Shown piece after piece: positions 56,805 to 64,000 of a DNA stretch of 64,000 nucleotides. The notes beneath the pieces are model-generated. The model was not told the DNA's origin, made no database searches, and saw only the letters and a list, made by a program, of their open reading frames with translations. The position numbers were made by a program, and so were the translations under genes. Positions within the stretch are counted from its first letter, which is position 1; the number at the start of each line of letters is the position of its first letter. This DNA comes from Rhizobiales bacterium Ga0077548 (GTDB lineage: Bacteria; Pseudomonadota; Alphaproteobacteria; Rhizobiales; Xanthobacteraceae): the NCBI GenBank assembly GCA_001464215.1, contig LNEZ01000078.1, positions 56,665 to 120,664 on the forward strand, in the 5' to 3' direction.

Positions 56805-57641
56805 TTGAAGATCGCTAGTTTTCGCAAGGGCGAGAAGGAAGGCTTCGGCATAGTCAGCGGCGGCCGCATTGCCGAAGTGGCCGGGCAGGGCGCTTCGCTG
56901 CTGGAGGCGCTGCATAGCGCTACGCTGGGCGCTTTAAAGCCGAACGGCCCGGACCACGCCTTGAGCGAAGTCACGCTGCTTCCACCCGTGACCGCGCCGG
57001 AGAAGATCATCTGCGTCGGCGTCAACTACGCGAACCGCAACGAAGAGTATAAAGACGGCACCGAACGCCCAAAATATCCGAGCCTGTTCATGCGCTCACC
57101 CGGCTCCTTCGTCGGCCACGAGGTGCCGCTTATCAAACCGCGTGAGTCGGATCAGTTCGATTACGAAGGCGAAATCGTGCTTGTAATCGGAAAAGCCGGA
57201 AGGCGCATTCCCCGCGAACGGGCGCTCGATCACGTCGCCGGATTGACTCTTTGCAACGAGGGTTCGGTCCGCGACTGGCTGCGTCACGGAAAATTCAACG
57301 TGACACAAGGCAAGAACTTCGACGCTTCCGGCAGCATCGGCCCATGGATGGTGACCCGCGACGAGCTCGATCCGGCGAAACCGCTTTCACTCATGACGCG
57401 CGTCAACGGCGAAGTCCGCCAGCAGGATACCACCGAGAATCTGATCTTCTCCTTCGCCGATCTTATCGCCTACATCACGACCTTCACGACATTGAAACCG
57501 GGCGACCTGATCGTTACCGGCACGCCGACCGGTGCCGGTGCGCGCTTCGATCCGCCAAAATGGCTGAAAGCCGGAGACACCGTTGAAGTCGGAGTGTCCG
57601 GTATCGGCGTGCTTTCGAACAGCGTAGTCGCGGAGCAATGA
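56805..57641 (+). CDS. hpaG: fumarylacetoacetate hydrolase family protein (HpaG-type decarboxylase/isomerase)
   Basis: A 278-residue FAH-fold protein. VGVNYANRNEEYKDG, the metal-binding FDYEGEIVLVIGK and LIVTGTPTGAGARF are hallmarks. In the hpa pathway this family decarboxylates and isomerises 5-oxo-pent-3-ene-1,2,5-tricarboxylate. E. coli HpaG is a double-domain protein; here only one domain exists, so the two activities may be split or served by one module. TTG start with GGGAAGG 7 nt upstream. Confidence 0.85.
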   Translation: MKIASFRKGEKEGFGIVSGGRIAEVAGQGASLLEALHSATLGALKPNGPDHALSEVTLLPPVTAPEKIICVGVNYANRNEEYKDGTERPKYPSLFMRSPGSFVGHEVPLIKPRESDQFDYEGEIVLVIGKAGRRIPRERALDHVAGLTLCNEGSVRDWLRHGKFNVTQGKNFDASGSIGPWMVTRDELDPAKPLSLMTRVNGEVRQQDTTENLIFSFADLIAYITTFTTLKPGDLIVTGTPTGAGARFDPPKWLKAGDTVEVGVSGIGVLSNSVVAEQ

Positions 57642-58111
57642 CGGCTAAGAAAAAGCAAAACAGTCTTCCGATGCGCCCTTTTTCGCGCTCGCTGCCGATG
57701 CAGTTGCTGCGCGCACGCGAAGCGTTGATGCAGGAGTTTCGTCCGCATCTCAGGAAGCACGGATTAAGCGAACAGCAATGGCGTGTACTGCGCGCGCTTG
57801 CGGACTCCGGCTCCATGGACATCAGCGCGCTCGGTGAGGTCTGCCAGATTCATCCAGCCAGTCTTTCGCGTATGCTGCCAAATCTCGAGAACGACGGGCG
57901 CATCGAGCGCTGCGCCGATCGCAAGGATCAGCGCTACATCATCGTTTCGATCACGGCGAAGGGAAGGTCGCTGTTTCAGCGCGTCGCGAAAGAATCCGAG
58001 CAGATTTACGCCTCGTTCGAGCGCCGGATCGGGCCACGCGAATTAAAGACGCTCTATGACCTGCTTGAAAAAGCCATTCGGGTCGCGCCCGCTGCAATCG
58101 AAAAGCGATAG
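57638..58111 (+). CDS. hpaR: HpaR-type MarR regulator of homoprotocatechuate catabolism
   Basis: A 157-residue MarR repressor. LREHGLSEQQWRVLRAL-like segment (RKHGLSEQQWRVLRALAD), winged helix SLSRMLPNLENDGRIERC and wing DRKDQRYIIVSITAKGR are clear. Coupled to hpaG by an ATGA overlap. HpaR represses hpa genes until pathway aromatics are present; the ACTTAA/TTAAGT repeat upstream is a likely target. Confidence 0.9.
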   Translation: MTAKKKQNSLPMRPFSRSLPMQLLRAREALMQEFRPHLRKHGLSEQQWRVLRALADSGSMDISALGEVCQIHPASLSRMLPNLENDGRIERCADRKDQRYIIVSITAKGRSLFQRVAKESEQIYASFERRIGPRELKTLYDLLEKAIRVAPAAIEKR

Positions 58112-58308
58112 AGCTTCGTCGTCATCCCGAAACTTGGTTCCTGGCGTCGGGTAACGAAGTGTTTCTCTTTCGTGCGCCGCGTGAAGTTAATGTTTTCTTC
58201 TCTTCAAGCGTTCCTTGAGAAGTTCCGCATCGCGCATTTTGTCGGAACGGAGCAGCAAACCGGGCGTTTTTATTTCGGCGGAGGGCGATCAACCTTGAGG
58301 AAATTTAT

Positions 58309-58671
58309 ATGCGTAAAACTCTCATTGCATTGACAGCAGCGGCAGCACTTGGCGCAACTGCGGTCACGCCGGCTGCCGCCAATCCTCGTCACCATCACCA
58401 CCATCATCACAACAATGCGTGGGTTGCTCCCGTGGTGGGTGCTGGCGTCGGCACTGCGGTTGGCTTCGGTCTTTATGAAGGCTGGTTCGGTACTTCGAAC
58501 TCGCTGACATCCGGCACGCTCGCCAACTCGGCGGCGGGTGCCGCGACCGGCGGCTTCATTGCAGGTGTTGCGACCGTCGCATTGATCCACGCTGCGACTA
58601 CTCCGTGCCAGGGCTTCGCTGCGATCTTTGGTCAGAGCGGTTGTCGTAACGGCGTCTATGTCGGCCGCTAA
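58309..58671 (+). CDS. small secreted His-rich protein of unknown function (paralogue A)
   Basis: A 120-residue protein of unknown function. A Sec signal (TLIALTAAAALGATAVTPAAA) is followed by PRHHHHHHHNN with seven consecutive histidines, then a Gly/Ala-rich hydrophobic stretch, the GLYEGWFGTSNS motif, a second Ala/Gly-rich stretch (AAGAATGGFIAGVATVALI) and two cysteines (TPCQG and GCRNG) that may form a disulfide. The His cluster could bind metal. GAGGAAATTTAT precedes the ATG. A tandem paralogue lies at 58980. Confidence 0.85.
   Translation: MRKTLIALTAAAALGATAVTPAAANPRHHHHHHHNNAWVAPVVGAGVGTAVGFGLYEGWFGTSNSLTSGTLANSAAGAATGGFIAGVATVALIHAATTPCQGFAAIFGQSGCRNGVYVGR
58471..58503 (+). repeat. 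33-bp exact direct repeat, copy 1 (GLYEGWFGTSNS coding block)
   Basis: Identical over 33 bases to 59121-59153 in the paralogous gene. It encodes LYEGWFGTSNS. Flanking sequence has diverged, so the block is under strong constraint or recent gene conversion. Confidence 0.9.
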
Positions 58672-58713
58672 CGGCCGGCACATTTCAGGTTGACGTTACG
58701 TCAAGCAAATATC

Positions 58714-58742
58714 GGGCTCCGCGGGTTCGCGGAGCCCTTTTC
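58714..58742 (+). terminator. Intrinsic terminator after paralogue A
   Basis: GGGCTCCGCG-GGTT-CGCGGAGCCC is a 10-bp perfect stem followed by TTTTCTATTT, about 40 nt past the stop. Confidence 0.88.
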
Positions 58743-58979
58743 TATTTCACCGGCAGATCCTGACAAGAGCGATAGGTATTTAGGTAAGGTTACTGGCGAT
58801 AAGGCACCCCGGCTCAACGCTTCGTGACAGCCATTTCGCCTTTTCCTTTTGCATTTTGCTCAAGAATCAGCTTTTTCCCGTCCGCGGCATAAGGAACCCG
58901 GCCGTCGGGTACCCGATGGCTAATCTCTGTCGTGTGTCTTTCCCGCTGGGAGGACGACGCAATTTTCAGGAGTGCAGAA

Positions 58980-59345
58980 ATGCGCAAGACGATTTTGACT
59001 CTGGTGGCTGCTGTTGCCGTCGCCTTTACGCTGTCCTCGCCGGCGAGCGCCGGCAAGCATCACCCGCAGAAGCCGACGCTGATCGCTGGCGTGGTTGTCG
59101 GCACGCTCGTCGGCATCGGCCTTTATGAAGGCTGGTTCGGTACTTCGAACTCGTTCACGGCCGGTACGCTCGCTCGTTCGACGGCAGGTGCTGCGACCGG
59201 CGGTTTCATCGCTGGCGTTGCGACCGTTGCGATGATCCACGCGCTGACCACGCCGTGCCAGGGCTTCCACGCGATCTTCGGCGGCAAGGGCTGCAAGAAC
59301 GGCAAGTATGTCGGCCCGAAGCGCCAGGCTTTCCTTTGGTGGTAA
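58980..59345 (+). CDS. small secreted protein of unknown function (paralogue B)
   Basis: A 121-residue protein paralogous to the one upstream. A Sec signal (TILTLVAAVAVAFTLSSPASA) leads to KHHPQKP instead of the long His run. Then come a Gly/Val-rich segment, GLYEGWFGTSNSFTAGTLARS, GGFIAGVATVAMIHALTTPCQG, a second cysteine in GKGCKNG and a basic aromatic end (KRQAFLWW). AGGAG lies 9 nt before the ATG. Each copy has its own terminator, so they are separately expressed. Function unknown. Confidence 0.86.
   Translation: MRKTILTLVAAVAVAFTLSSPASAGKHHPQKPTLIAGVVVGTLVGIGLYEGWFGTSNSFTAGTLARSTAGAATGGFIAGVATVAMIHALTTPCQGFHAIFGGKGCKNGKYVGPKRQAFLWW
59121..59153 (+). repeat. 33-bp exact direct repeat, copy 2
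   Basis: Second copy of the block at 58471-58503, in the same codon phase, within paralogue B. Confidence 0.9.
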
Positions 59346-59366
59346 GCGCCTAAAAGCCTAATACGG

Positions 59367-59399
59367 AAAGCCCCGCGCGAAAGCGCGGGGCTTTTTCGT
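59367..59399 (+). terminator. Intrinsic terminator after paralogue B
   Basis: AAAGCCCCGCGC-GAAA-GCGCGGGGCTTT followed by TTCGTTTTT. A 12-bp perfect stem with a GNRA loop. Confidence 0.9.
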
Positions 59400-59477
59400 T
59401 TTTGCGAGCCGCAACATCCTTTTGTCGCCGCTTGCCTCACCTTCCGGAACGATTGAAAAATCCTATTGAAACGGCTA

Positions 59478-59493
59478 CTCTGGTATACCAGAG
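59478..59493. promoter_or_regulatory. 16-bp perfect palindrome just upstream of the LysR-family gene
   Basis: CTCTGGTATACCAGAG is perfectly palindromic and ends 8 bp before the chosen TTG start. The TGGTATACCA core resembles operators of FCD-type GntR repressors. It overlaps the likely ribosome binding site (AGAGGT), so binding would block expression. Regulator unknown. Confidence 0.45.
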
Positions 59494-59501
59494 GTAAGCC
59501 A

Positions 59502-60425
59502 TTGATCGATAAGCTCGAATATCTGATGGCGCTCGCGCGCGAACGGCATTTCGGCCGCGCCGCGGAGACCTGCGGCGTTACTCAGCCGACCCTTTCCGCC
59601 GGCATCAAGCAGCTTGAGGCGCAACTCGGTGTGCTCCTGGTTCAGCGCGGATCGCGCTTCATCGGTTTCACGCCGGAGGGCGAGCGGACGCTCGATTGGG
59701 CGCGGCGCATTCTCGCCGACAGCCGGACGCTGCAGGAGGAAATGCGCGCCCTGAAGTCGGGACTTGCCGGGCAGCTACGGATCGCGGCGATCCCGACCGC
59801 ACTCGCGATGGTGGCTGAGCTGACCACGCCCTATCGCACGCGCCACCCTGAAGTGCGCTTCACAATCTCATCGATGACCTCGATCCAGATTCTGACAGCA
59901 CTCGAAAATCTGGAAGTCGATGCCGGCATCACCTATCTCGATAACGAGCCTTTGGGCCGCGTGAACATGGTGCCGCTTTATCGCGAGCGCTATTGCCTCT
60001 TGACCTCCGCCGATGCGGCGCTCGGCAATCGCGACAGCGTCACCTGGGCGGAAGTTTCGCGCGTGCCGCTCTGCCTGCTCACGCCTGATATGCAGAACCG
60101 GCGCATCATCGAGCAGCTTCTGCGCGCAGCTGGTGGCGAGCCGAAGCCAATGCTGGAATCGAATTCCATGATTGTGCTGTTCGCGCACGTCCGCACCGGC
60201 CAGTGGGCGAGCGTGATGCCGGAGAAGCTCGCAGAAACGCTGGGCCTTACCGACACCATCCGGGCGATTCCGATTACCGAGCCTGAAGCCGTACATACGA
60301 TCGGTCTTGTTGTGCCGCCGCGCGAGCCGATGACGCCGCTTGCTGCGGCGCTCGTTGCCGAAGCGCGGAGAATCGGTTCCGATCTGGATATCGAAGCTCG
60401 TAAGCAGACGGAGAGTGGCGTCTAG
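59502..60425 (+). CDS. LysR-family transcriptional regulator
   Basis: A 307-residue LysR protein. N-terminal winged helix (FGRAAETCGVTQPTLSAGIKQLEAQLGVLLVQRG), then a periplasmic-binding-like effector domain with GQLRIAAIPTALAMVAELT. TTG start (MIDKLEYLMAL) with AGAGGT upstream; the longer frame would run through the palindrome. Related regulators sit beside formate dehydrogenase and C1 genes, and here it lies near formate-THF ligase and formyl-CoA transferase. Target genes not shown by sequence. Confidence 0.88.
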   Translation: MIDKLEYLMALARERHFGRAAETCGVTQPTLSAGIKQLEAQLGVLLVQRGSRFIGFTPEGERTLDWARRILADSRTLQEEMRALKSGLAGQLRIAAIPTALAMVAELTTPYRTRHPEVRFTISSMTSIQILTALENLEVDAGITYLDNEPLGRVNMVPLYRERYCLLTSADAALGNRDSVTWAEVSRVPLCLLTPDMQNRRIIEQLLRAAGGEPKPMLESNSMIVLFAHVRTGQWASVMPEKLAETLGLTDTIRAIPITEPEAVHTIGLVVPPREPMTPLAAALVAEARRIGSDLDIEARKQTESGV

Positions 60426-60456
60426 TCTTGGTGCGTTTGTTCTGGGGGAGGCGTAG

Positions 60457-60864
60457 ATGCAGTTTCTAACCGATAGACGCACTTTCTTGGCAACGATCGC
60501 GGCGGCGAGCGCGGTAGCGGTGCCGGCCTGGCCGCAGTCGGGCAAGCAGTTTTTTCTGATCTTTTTTGATTACAATGAAGCAGCGCGAACCGAGTGGGTC
60601 GACAAGATTGTCGACTCGGCGATCGCAAAAATCCCCGAGAATGGCCGGGTAACCTTGATTGGCCACTGCGACAACACCGAGCCCAACCCCGAGAAACTCG
60701 GGTTCGCGCGGGCGAATACGGTGCTGACGCAGTTTTTGCGCAATCCGAAGATGACAAAGGTGCGCTTCAACGTGACCAGCAAGGGTGCGTCAAAGCCGCT
60801 TGTGCCGGTGCCGGCGAATACGAGAGAGCCGCAAAACCGGCGGGTGGAAATAATTGTCGATTGA
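60457..60864 (+). CDS. exported OmpA-like domain protein
   Basis: A 135-residue protein. The N-terminus DRRTFLATIAAASAVAVPAW has a twin-arginine motif and hydrophobic core, so Tat export is likely. The rest is a compact OmpA/MotB peptidoglycan-binding fold: FFDYNEAARTEW, VTLIGHCDNTEPNPEKLGFARANTVLTQFL, and NRRVEIIVD. The usual GHTD is GHCD here. It has no membrane barrel or lipobox, so it would be a free periplasmic protein. Its stop overlaps the terminator of the convergent fhs gene. Confidence 0.83.
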   Translation: MQFLTDRRTFLATIAAASAVAVPAWPQSGKQFFLIFFDYNEAARTEWVDKIVDSAIAKIPENGRVTLIGHCDNTEPNPEKLGFARANTVLTQFLRNPKMTKVRFNVTSKGASKPLVPVPANTREPQNRRVEIIVD

Positions 60865-60894
60865 AAAAAAGAAGCCGCCCCGAGGGGCGGCTTC
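60864..60894 (-). terminator. Intrinsic terminator of fhs (minus strand)
   Basis: GAAGCCGCCC-CGAG-GGGCGGCTTC (60871-60894) with a T-run on the minus strand directly after it (60864-60870 read as A on the plus strand). About 40 nt past the fhs stop. Confidence 0.85.
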
Positions 60895-60931
60895 AGGTTG
60901 AAAGGGGACGGGTGTCCCTCTCGTTATTTGC

Positions 60932-62629
60932 TTAGAACAGGCCGACGATCTTGCCTTCGGCATTGACGTCGATGGTGTCCGCCGATGGCACTTTCGGCAG
61001 GCCCGGCATCGTCATGATCTCACCGCAGATCGCGACAATGAACTCGGCGCCCGCCGAGAGACGCACTTCGCGGACCGGAATATTGAAGCCGGTGGGCGCG
61101 CCCTTCGCATCGGGATTCGTGGAAAACGAATACTGTGTCTTTGCGATACAGACCGGTAGCTTGCCGAAGCCCATCTCTTCCCAGGTCTTGAGCTGGTCCT
61201 TGACCGACTTGTCGGCGGTGGCGTCGTCCGCGCGATAGATTTCTTTCGCGATCGTGCGGATCTTGTCGAACAGCGGCATCTCGTCGGCGTAGAGCAGTTT
61301 CAGGTTCGCTTTGCCTTCGTCGCAAACCTTGACGACTGCTTTTGCGACATCCGCCGCACCGGCGCCACCCTCGGCCCAGTGGTCGGCCATCAGGGCTTCG
61401 ACGCCGAGCGCCTTACACTTTTCTTTGACAAGCGCGATTTCGGCATCGGTGTCGGCCGAGAAGCGGTTGATCGAAACGACCGAAGGCAGGCCGAACTTCT
61501 TGATATTCTCGATGTGGCGCTGAAGGTTCGACATACCGGACTCGAGCGCCTTCAGGTCTTCTTTCTTGAGATCGGCTTTTGCTACGCCACCATGCATCTT
61601 GAGTGCGCGAATAGTCGCAACAATCACGACGCAATCGGGCTTGAGGCCCGCCTTGCGGCACTTGATATCGAGGAATTTTTCCGCGCCGAGATCGGCGCCG
61701 AAGCCGGCTTCGGTCACAACGTAATCCGCGAGCTTCAGCGCGGAGGTCGTTGCCGAAACCGAGTTGCAGCCATGTGCGATGTTCGCAAAGGGCCCGCCGT
61801 GGATGAAGGCGAGCGTGCCTTCCAGCGTCTGCACAAGGTTCGGTGCGATTGCGTCCTTGAGGAGGGCCGTCATCGCGCCATGTGCATTGATATCCTTGGC
61901 GCGCACCGGCTTACGCTCGCGGGTATAACCGATGATGATGTTGCCAAGCCGCGTCTTGAGATCTTCGAGGTCTTTCGCGAGACAGAAGATCGCCATGACT
62001 TCGGAAGCGACCGTGATGTCGAAGCCCGCTTCGCGCGGATAACCGTTCGCGACACCGCCAAGCGAACAGACGATTTCACGTAGCGCACGGTCGTTCATAT
62101 CGAGTACGCGGCGCCAGGCGACGCGCCGCGAGTCTATACCAGCGGCGTTACCCCAATAGATGTGGTTATCGATCAGCGCCGAGAGCAGATTGTGCGCGGA
62201 GGTGATTGCGTGGAAGTCGCCGGTGAAGTGCAGATTGATGTCTTCCATCGGCACAACCTGCGCGTAACCGCCGCCCGCAGCACCACCCTTCACGCCGAAG
62301 CAGGGGCCGAGCGAAGGCTCGCGCAGCGCGCACATCGCTTTTTTCCCGATGTGATTGAGCGCGTCGGTAAGACCAACGGTGGTCGTAGTTTTGCCTTCGC
62401 CCGCGGGCGTCGGCGAAATCGCGGTGACAAGAATGAGCTTGCCGTCTTTCTTGCCCTTCAGCGACTTGATGTACTCCATCGAAACCTTGGCCTTGTAGTG
62501 GCCATAGGGATCGAGGTTCTTGGCGTCGATGCCGAGACGTTCTTTTGCGACATCCATGATCGGCCGCATCTTGGCGGCCTGTGCGATTTCGATGTCCGAT
62601 TTGGGATTCTGGTGTTGTGAAGCAGGCAT
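60932..62629 (-). CDS. fhs: formate--tetrahydrofolate ligase
   Basis: Makes 10-formyl-THF from formate, THF and ATP. The 565-residue enzyme has the P-loop [36 protein letters not shown] and the C-terminal [15 protein letters not shown]. Start at [12 protein letters not shown]; the upstream 53 residues of the longest frame are not conserved and overlap the next gene. With the adjoining formyltransferase and formyl-CoA transferase it handles C1 units from oxalate or from formate made by BoxC. Confidence 0.96.
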   Translation of the reverse strand: MPASQHQNPKSDIEIAQAAKMRPIMDVAKERLGIDAKNLDPYGHYKAKVSMEYIKSLKGKKDGKLILVTAISPTPAGEGKTTTTVGLTDALNHIGKKAMCALREPSLGPCFGVKGGAAGGGYAQVVPMEDINLHFTGDFHAITSAHNLLSALIDNHIYWGNAAGIDSRRVAWRRVLDMNDRALREIVCSLGGVANGYPREAGFDITVASEVMAIFCLAKDLEDLKTRLGNIIIGYTRERKPVRAKDINAHGAMTALLKDAIAPNLVQTLEGTLAFIHGGPFANIAHGCNSVSATTSALKLADYVVTEAGFGADLGAEKFLDIKCRKAGLKPDCVVIVATIRALKMHGGVAKADLKKEDLKALESGMSNLQRHIENIKKFGLPSVVSINRFSADTDAEIALVKEKCKALGVEALMADHWAEGGAGAADVAKAVVKVCDEGKANLKLLYADEMPLFDKIRTIAKEIYRADDATADKSVKDQLKTWEEMGFGKLPVCIAKTQYSFSTNPDAKGAPTGFNIPVREVRLSAGAEFIVAICGEIMTMPGLPKVPSADTIDVNAEGKIVGLF

Positions 62630-62676
62630 ATGACTTGTCCGTGGTGGGATTTGTTTCGGAAAATTAGAAGAGAGGA

Positions 62677-63603
62677 TTACGAAAAGCGCGCACCTTTTTC
62701 GATCTTGGCTGCTGCCGCCCATTCGCCGGCGCCTAACTTCGGTCCTTCGGCCTGTACGCGCGTGAGTTTGATGCGGCCGTCGGCGCAAACCACGGTGACG
62801 CTGTCTTTATCGACCACGACGACTTCGCCGAGTTTTCCGGCGATGCCTTTCGGGTCACGCGCGGGCAGTGGCGTCGCTTCGAGAATTTTCAGCTTCGCGC
62901 CGTTGATCGTGGCCCATGCACCGGGTGCTGGGCTGCAACCACGGATGAGACGGTCGATTTGTTCCCACGGCTTGCCGAAATCGATCCGGGCATTGTCGGC
63001 GCGGCAGATACCTTCATAAGTCGCTTTCGACTCGTCTTGTTTGATCTTCGGAGCTTTGCCGGCCTTTACGAGATCGACCGATTCCATCATCGCCTCGACC
63101 CCCATCGGAAACAGGCGGTCGAAATAGACAGTGCCGAGCGTGTCCTTGCCGGAGATAGGCGTCTTCTTCTGGATCAGGATGTCGCCTGTATCCAGACCGT
63201 TATCGGGCCAGAAAATCGAAAGACCGGTTTCCTTCTCGCCCTTGATGATCGGCCAGTTGATCGCCGACGCACCGCGATAAAGCGGCAAGAGCGACGGATG
63301 ATATTGAATCGAACCATGCGTCGGGATGTTCAGAAATTCTTCCGGCACGAACAGGGTCACGAACGCCATGACCTGAAGATCCGGCTTCAAGGATTTGAAC
63401 TGCTCCCACACTTCCGGCTTCTTGTAAGAGTCGGGCTGAAACACCGGAAGCTTGGCCGCCAACGCCGCTTCTTTCAACGGGTCGGCTTTCTGGCCTTCTT
63501 TTTCCGGCGCGACATACACGCCGACGATATTCTCACCGCGCTTGATGAGCGCTTCGAGAACGGCTTTGCCGAAGGCCTGCTGGCCATGCACGACGATACG
63601 CAT
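62677..63603 (-). CDS. formyltransferase family protein (methionyl-tRNA formyltransferase-like / 10-formyl-THF hydrolase-domain-like)
   Basis: A 308-residue two-domain formyltransferase. [18 protein letters not shown] and the [16 protein letters not shown] segment with catalytic Asp form the formyl-THF-binding site, and a C-terminal OB-like Fmt_C domain ([15 protein letters not shown]) follows. ATG at 63603 has GGGGAG 8 nt upstream; a TTG two codons earlier is less likely. The gene sits between fhs and frc, not in a translation-initiation context, so it may act on C1 transfer between 10-formyl-THF and another acceptor, such as formyl-CoA chemistry, rather than on initiator tRNA. Role is inference. 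Confidence 0.85.
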   Translation of the reverse strand: MRIVVHGQQAFGKAVLEALIKRGENIVGVYVAPEKEGQKADPLKEAALAAKLPVFQPDSYKKPEVWEQFKSLKPDLQVMAFVTLFVPEEFLNIPTHGSIQYHPSLLPLYRGASAINWPIIKGEKETGLSIFWPDNGLDTGDILIQKKTPISGKDTLGTVYFDRLFPMGVEAMMESVDLVKAGKAPKIKQDESKATYEGICRADNARIDFGKPWEQIDRLIRGCSPAPGAWATINGAKLKILEATPLPARDPKGIAGKLGEVVVVDKDSVTVVCADGRIKLTRVQAEGPKLGAGEWAAAAKIEKGARFS

Positions 63604-63631
63604 CGTCAAATCTCCCCGCGAATTCTGTTCT

Positions 63632-63662
63632 TAAAAACCCCGCCCCGGATGTGGGGCGGGGT
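63632..63662 (-). terminator. Intrinsic terminator between frc and the formyltransferase gene (minus strand)
   Basis: ACCCCGCCCC-GGATGT-GGGGCGGGGT (63637-63662), followed on the minus strand by TTTTTAA. It separates frc from the downstream genes, at least partly. Confidence 0.8.
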
Positions 63663-63671
63663 GATTTCTGT

Positions 63672-64000
63672 TTAGGCCGCTTTCTCTTTCTTCTCCGGCG
63701 CGGTGATCGCGCCCGACAACTTGATGTCGCCGATCTCCTTGGCCGAGTAGCCGAGCACGTCTTTCAGGATTTCGTCGGTGTGTTCGCCCAAGAGCGGCGA
63801 ACGCTTCACCTTGGAGAGCGAGTCGGACAATTTGATCGGATTGCCGACCGTCAGATACTTGCCGCGCTTCGGATGATCGACTTCGACCACCGTACCGGTC
63901 TTGCGTAGCGACTGGTCTTCCGCGAGTTCCTTCATCGACAAGATCGGGCCGCACGGAATGTCGTACTTGTTCAGAATGTCCATGGCCTCGAACTTGGTCT
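63672..64000 (-). CDS. frc: formyl-CoA transferase, C-terminal part (5' end beyond window)
   Basis: The last roughly 110 residues of a class III CoA transferase. [39 protein letters not shown] and [19 protein letters not shown] match the C-terminus of formyl-CoA:oxalate CoA-transferase very closely. Frc moves CoA from formyl-CoA to oxalate; oxalyl-CoA decarboxylase is expected nearby, outside the window. The N-terminal region with the catalytic aspartate is not visible. Confidence 0.9.
   Translation of the reverse strand, partial: TKFEAMDILNKYDIPCGPILSMKELAEDQSLRKTGTVVEVDHPKRGKYLTVGNPIKLSDSLSKVKRSPLLGEHTDEILKDVLGYSAKEIGDIKLSGAITAPEKKEKAA

Noticed and set aside
58391..58413. Run of seven histidines suggesting a vector-derived affinity tag
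   Set aside because: It sits inside a natural gene right after a signal peptide, with a native paralogue beside it and no vector sequence.

Overview
The window looks like chromosomal DNA of an alphaproteobacterium, most likely a member of the Hyphomicrobiales (Rhizobiales) near Bradyrhizobium, Afipia or Rhodopseudomonas. The evidence is the GC-rich codon use, a box cluster with its shikimate-kinase-like regulator, a pim-type dicarboxylate operon, many LIV-type (HAAT) ABC transporters and a Tad/Cpa pilus locus. No rRNA, tRNA, CRISPR array, insertion sequence or phage gene was seen. The taxonomic guess is inference.

Bases 1-39,100 form a catabolic region for aromatic and dicarboxylic acids handled as CoA thioesters. 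It opens with a partial 2-aminobenzoate/benzoate-CoA ligase, a RidA protein, an enoyl-CoA hydratase and a stand-alone flavin monooxygenase of the 2-aminobenzoyl-CoA/salicylyl-CoA type. Next come boxA, boxB, boxC and benzoate-CoA ligase for aerobic benzoyl-CoA epoxidation, and the divergent boxR. Two HAAT transporters follow, pointing away from each other from a shared control region, then a partial acyl-CoA carboxylase (biotin carrier plus carboxyltransferase), an NhaD/CitM-type antiporter and a short-chain dehydrogenase. A six-gene minus-strand operon in pimFABCD order plus a third acyl-CoA dehydrogenase would carry pimeloyl-CoA-type intermediates through beta-oxidation. A divergent IclR regulator and a third complete HAAT transporter lie beside it.

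Bases 39,396-45,073 hold the most notable find, a DSF-type (diffusible signal factor) signalling module. It has an RpfF-like signal synthase with both catalytic glutamates, an RpfC-like membrane hybrid kinase with an Hpt domain, and an RpfG-like receiver fused to PAS-GGDEF-EAL instead of HD-GYP. Gene order and the convergent layout of rpfC and rpfF match the Xanthomonas rpf locus.

Bases 45,561-53,800 are a Tad/Cpa pilus assembly locus: cpaB, cpaC, a short CpaD-like lipoprotein, cpaE, cpaF, tadB, tadC and a TPR lipoprotein. Pilin and prepilin peptidase genes are absent. A nested palindrome made of two TTAACCAT half-sites lies in the 487-bp gap between rpfF and cpaB.

Bases 53,815-58,111 encode the lower homoprotocatechuate pathway (hpaD, hpaE, hpaF divergent from hpaG, hpaR). 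Then come two tandem paralogous small secreted proteins of unknown function, a LysR regulator, a Tat-exported OmpA-like domain, and a one-carbon group (fhs, a formyltransferase and the 3' part of frc) that fits oxalate/formyl-CoA metabolism. Many starts were moved from the longest reading frame to the codon with the best ribosome binding site or signal peptide.
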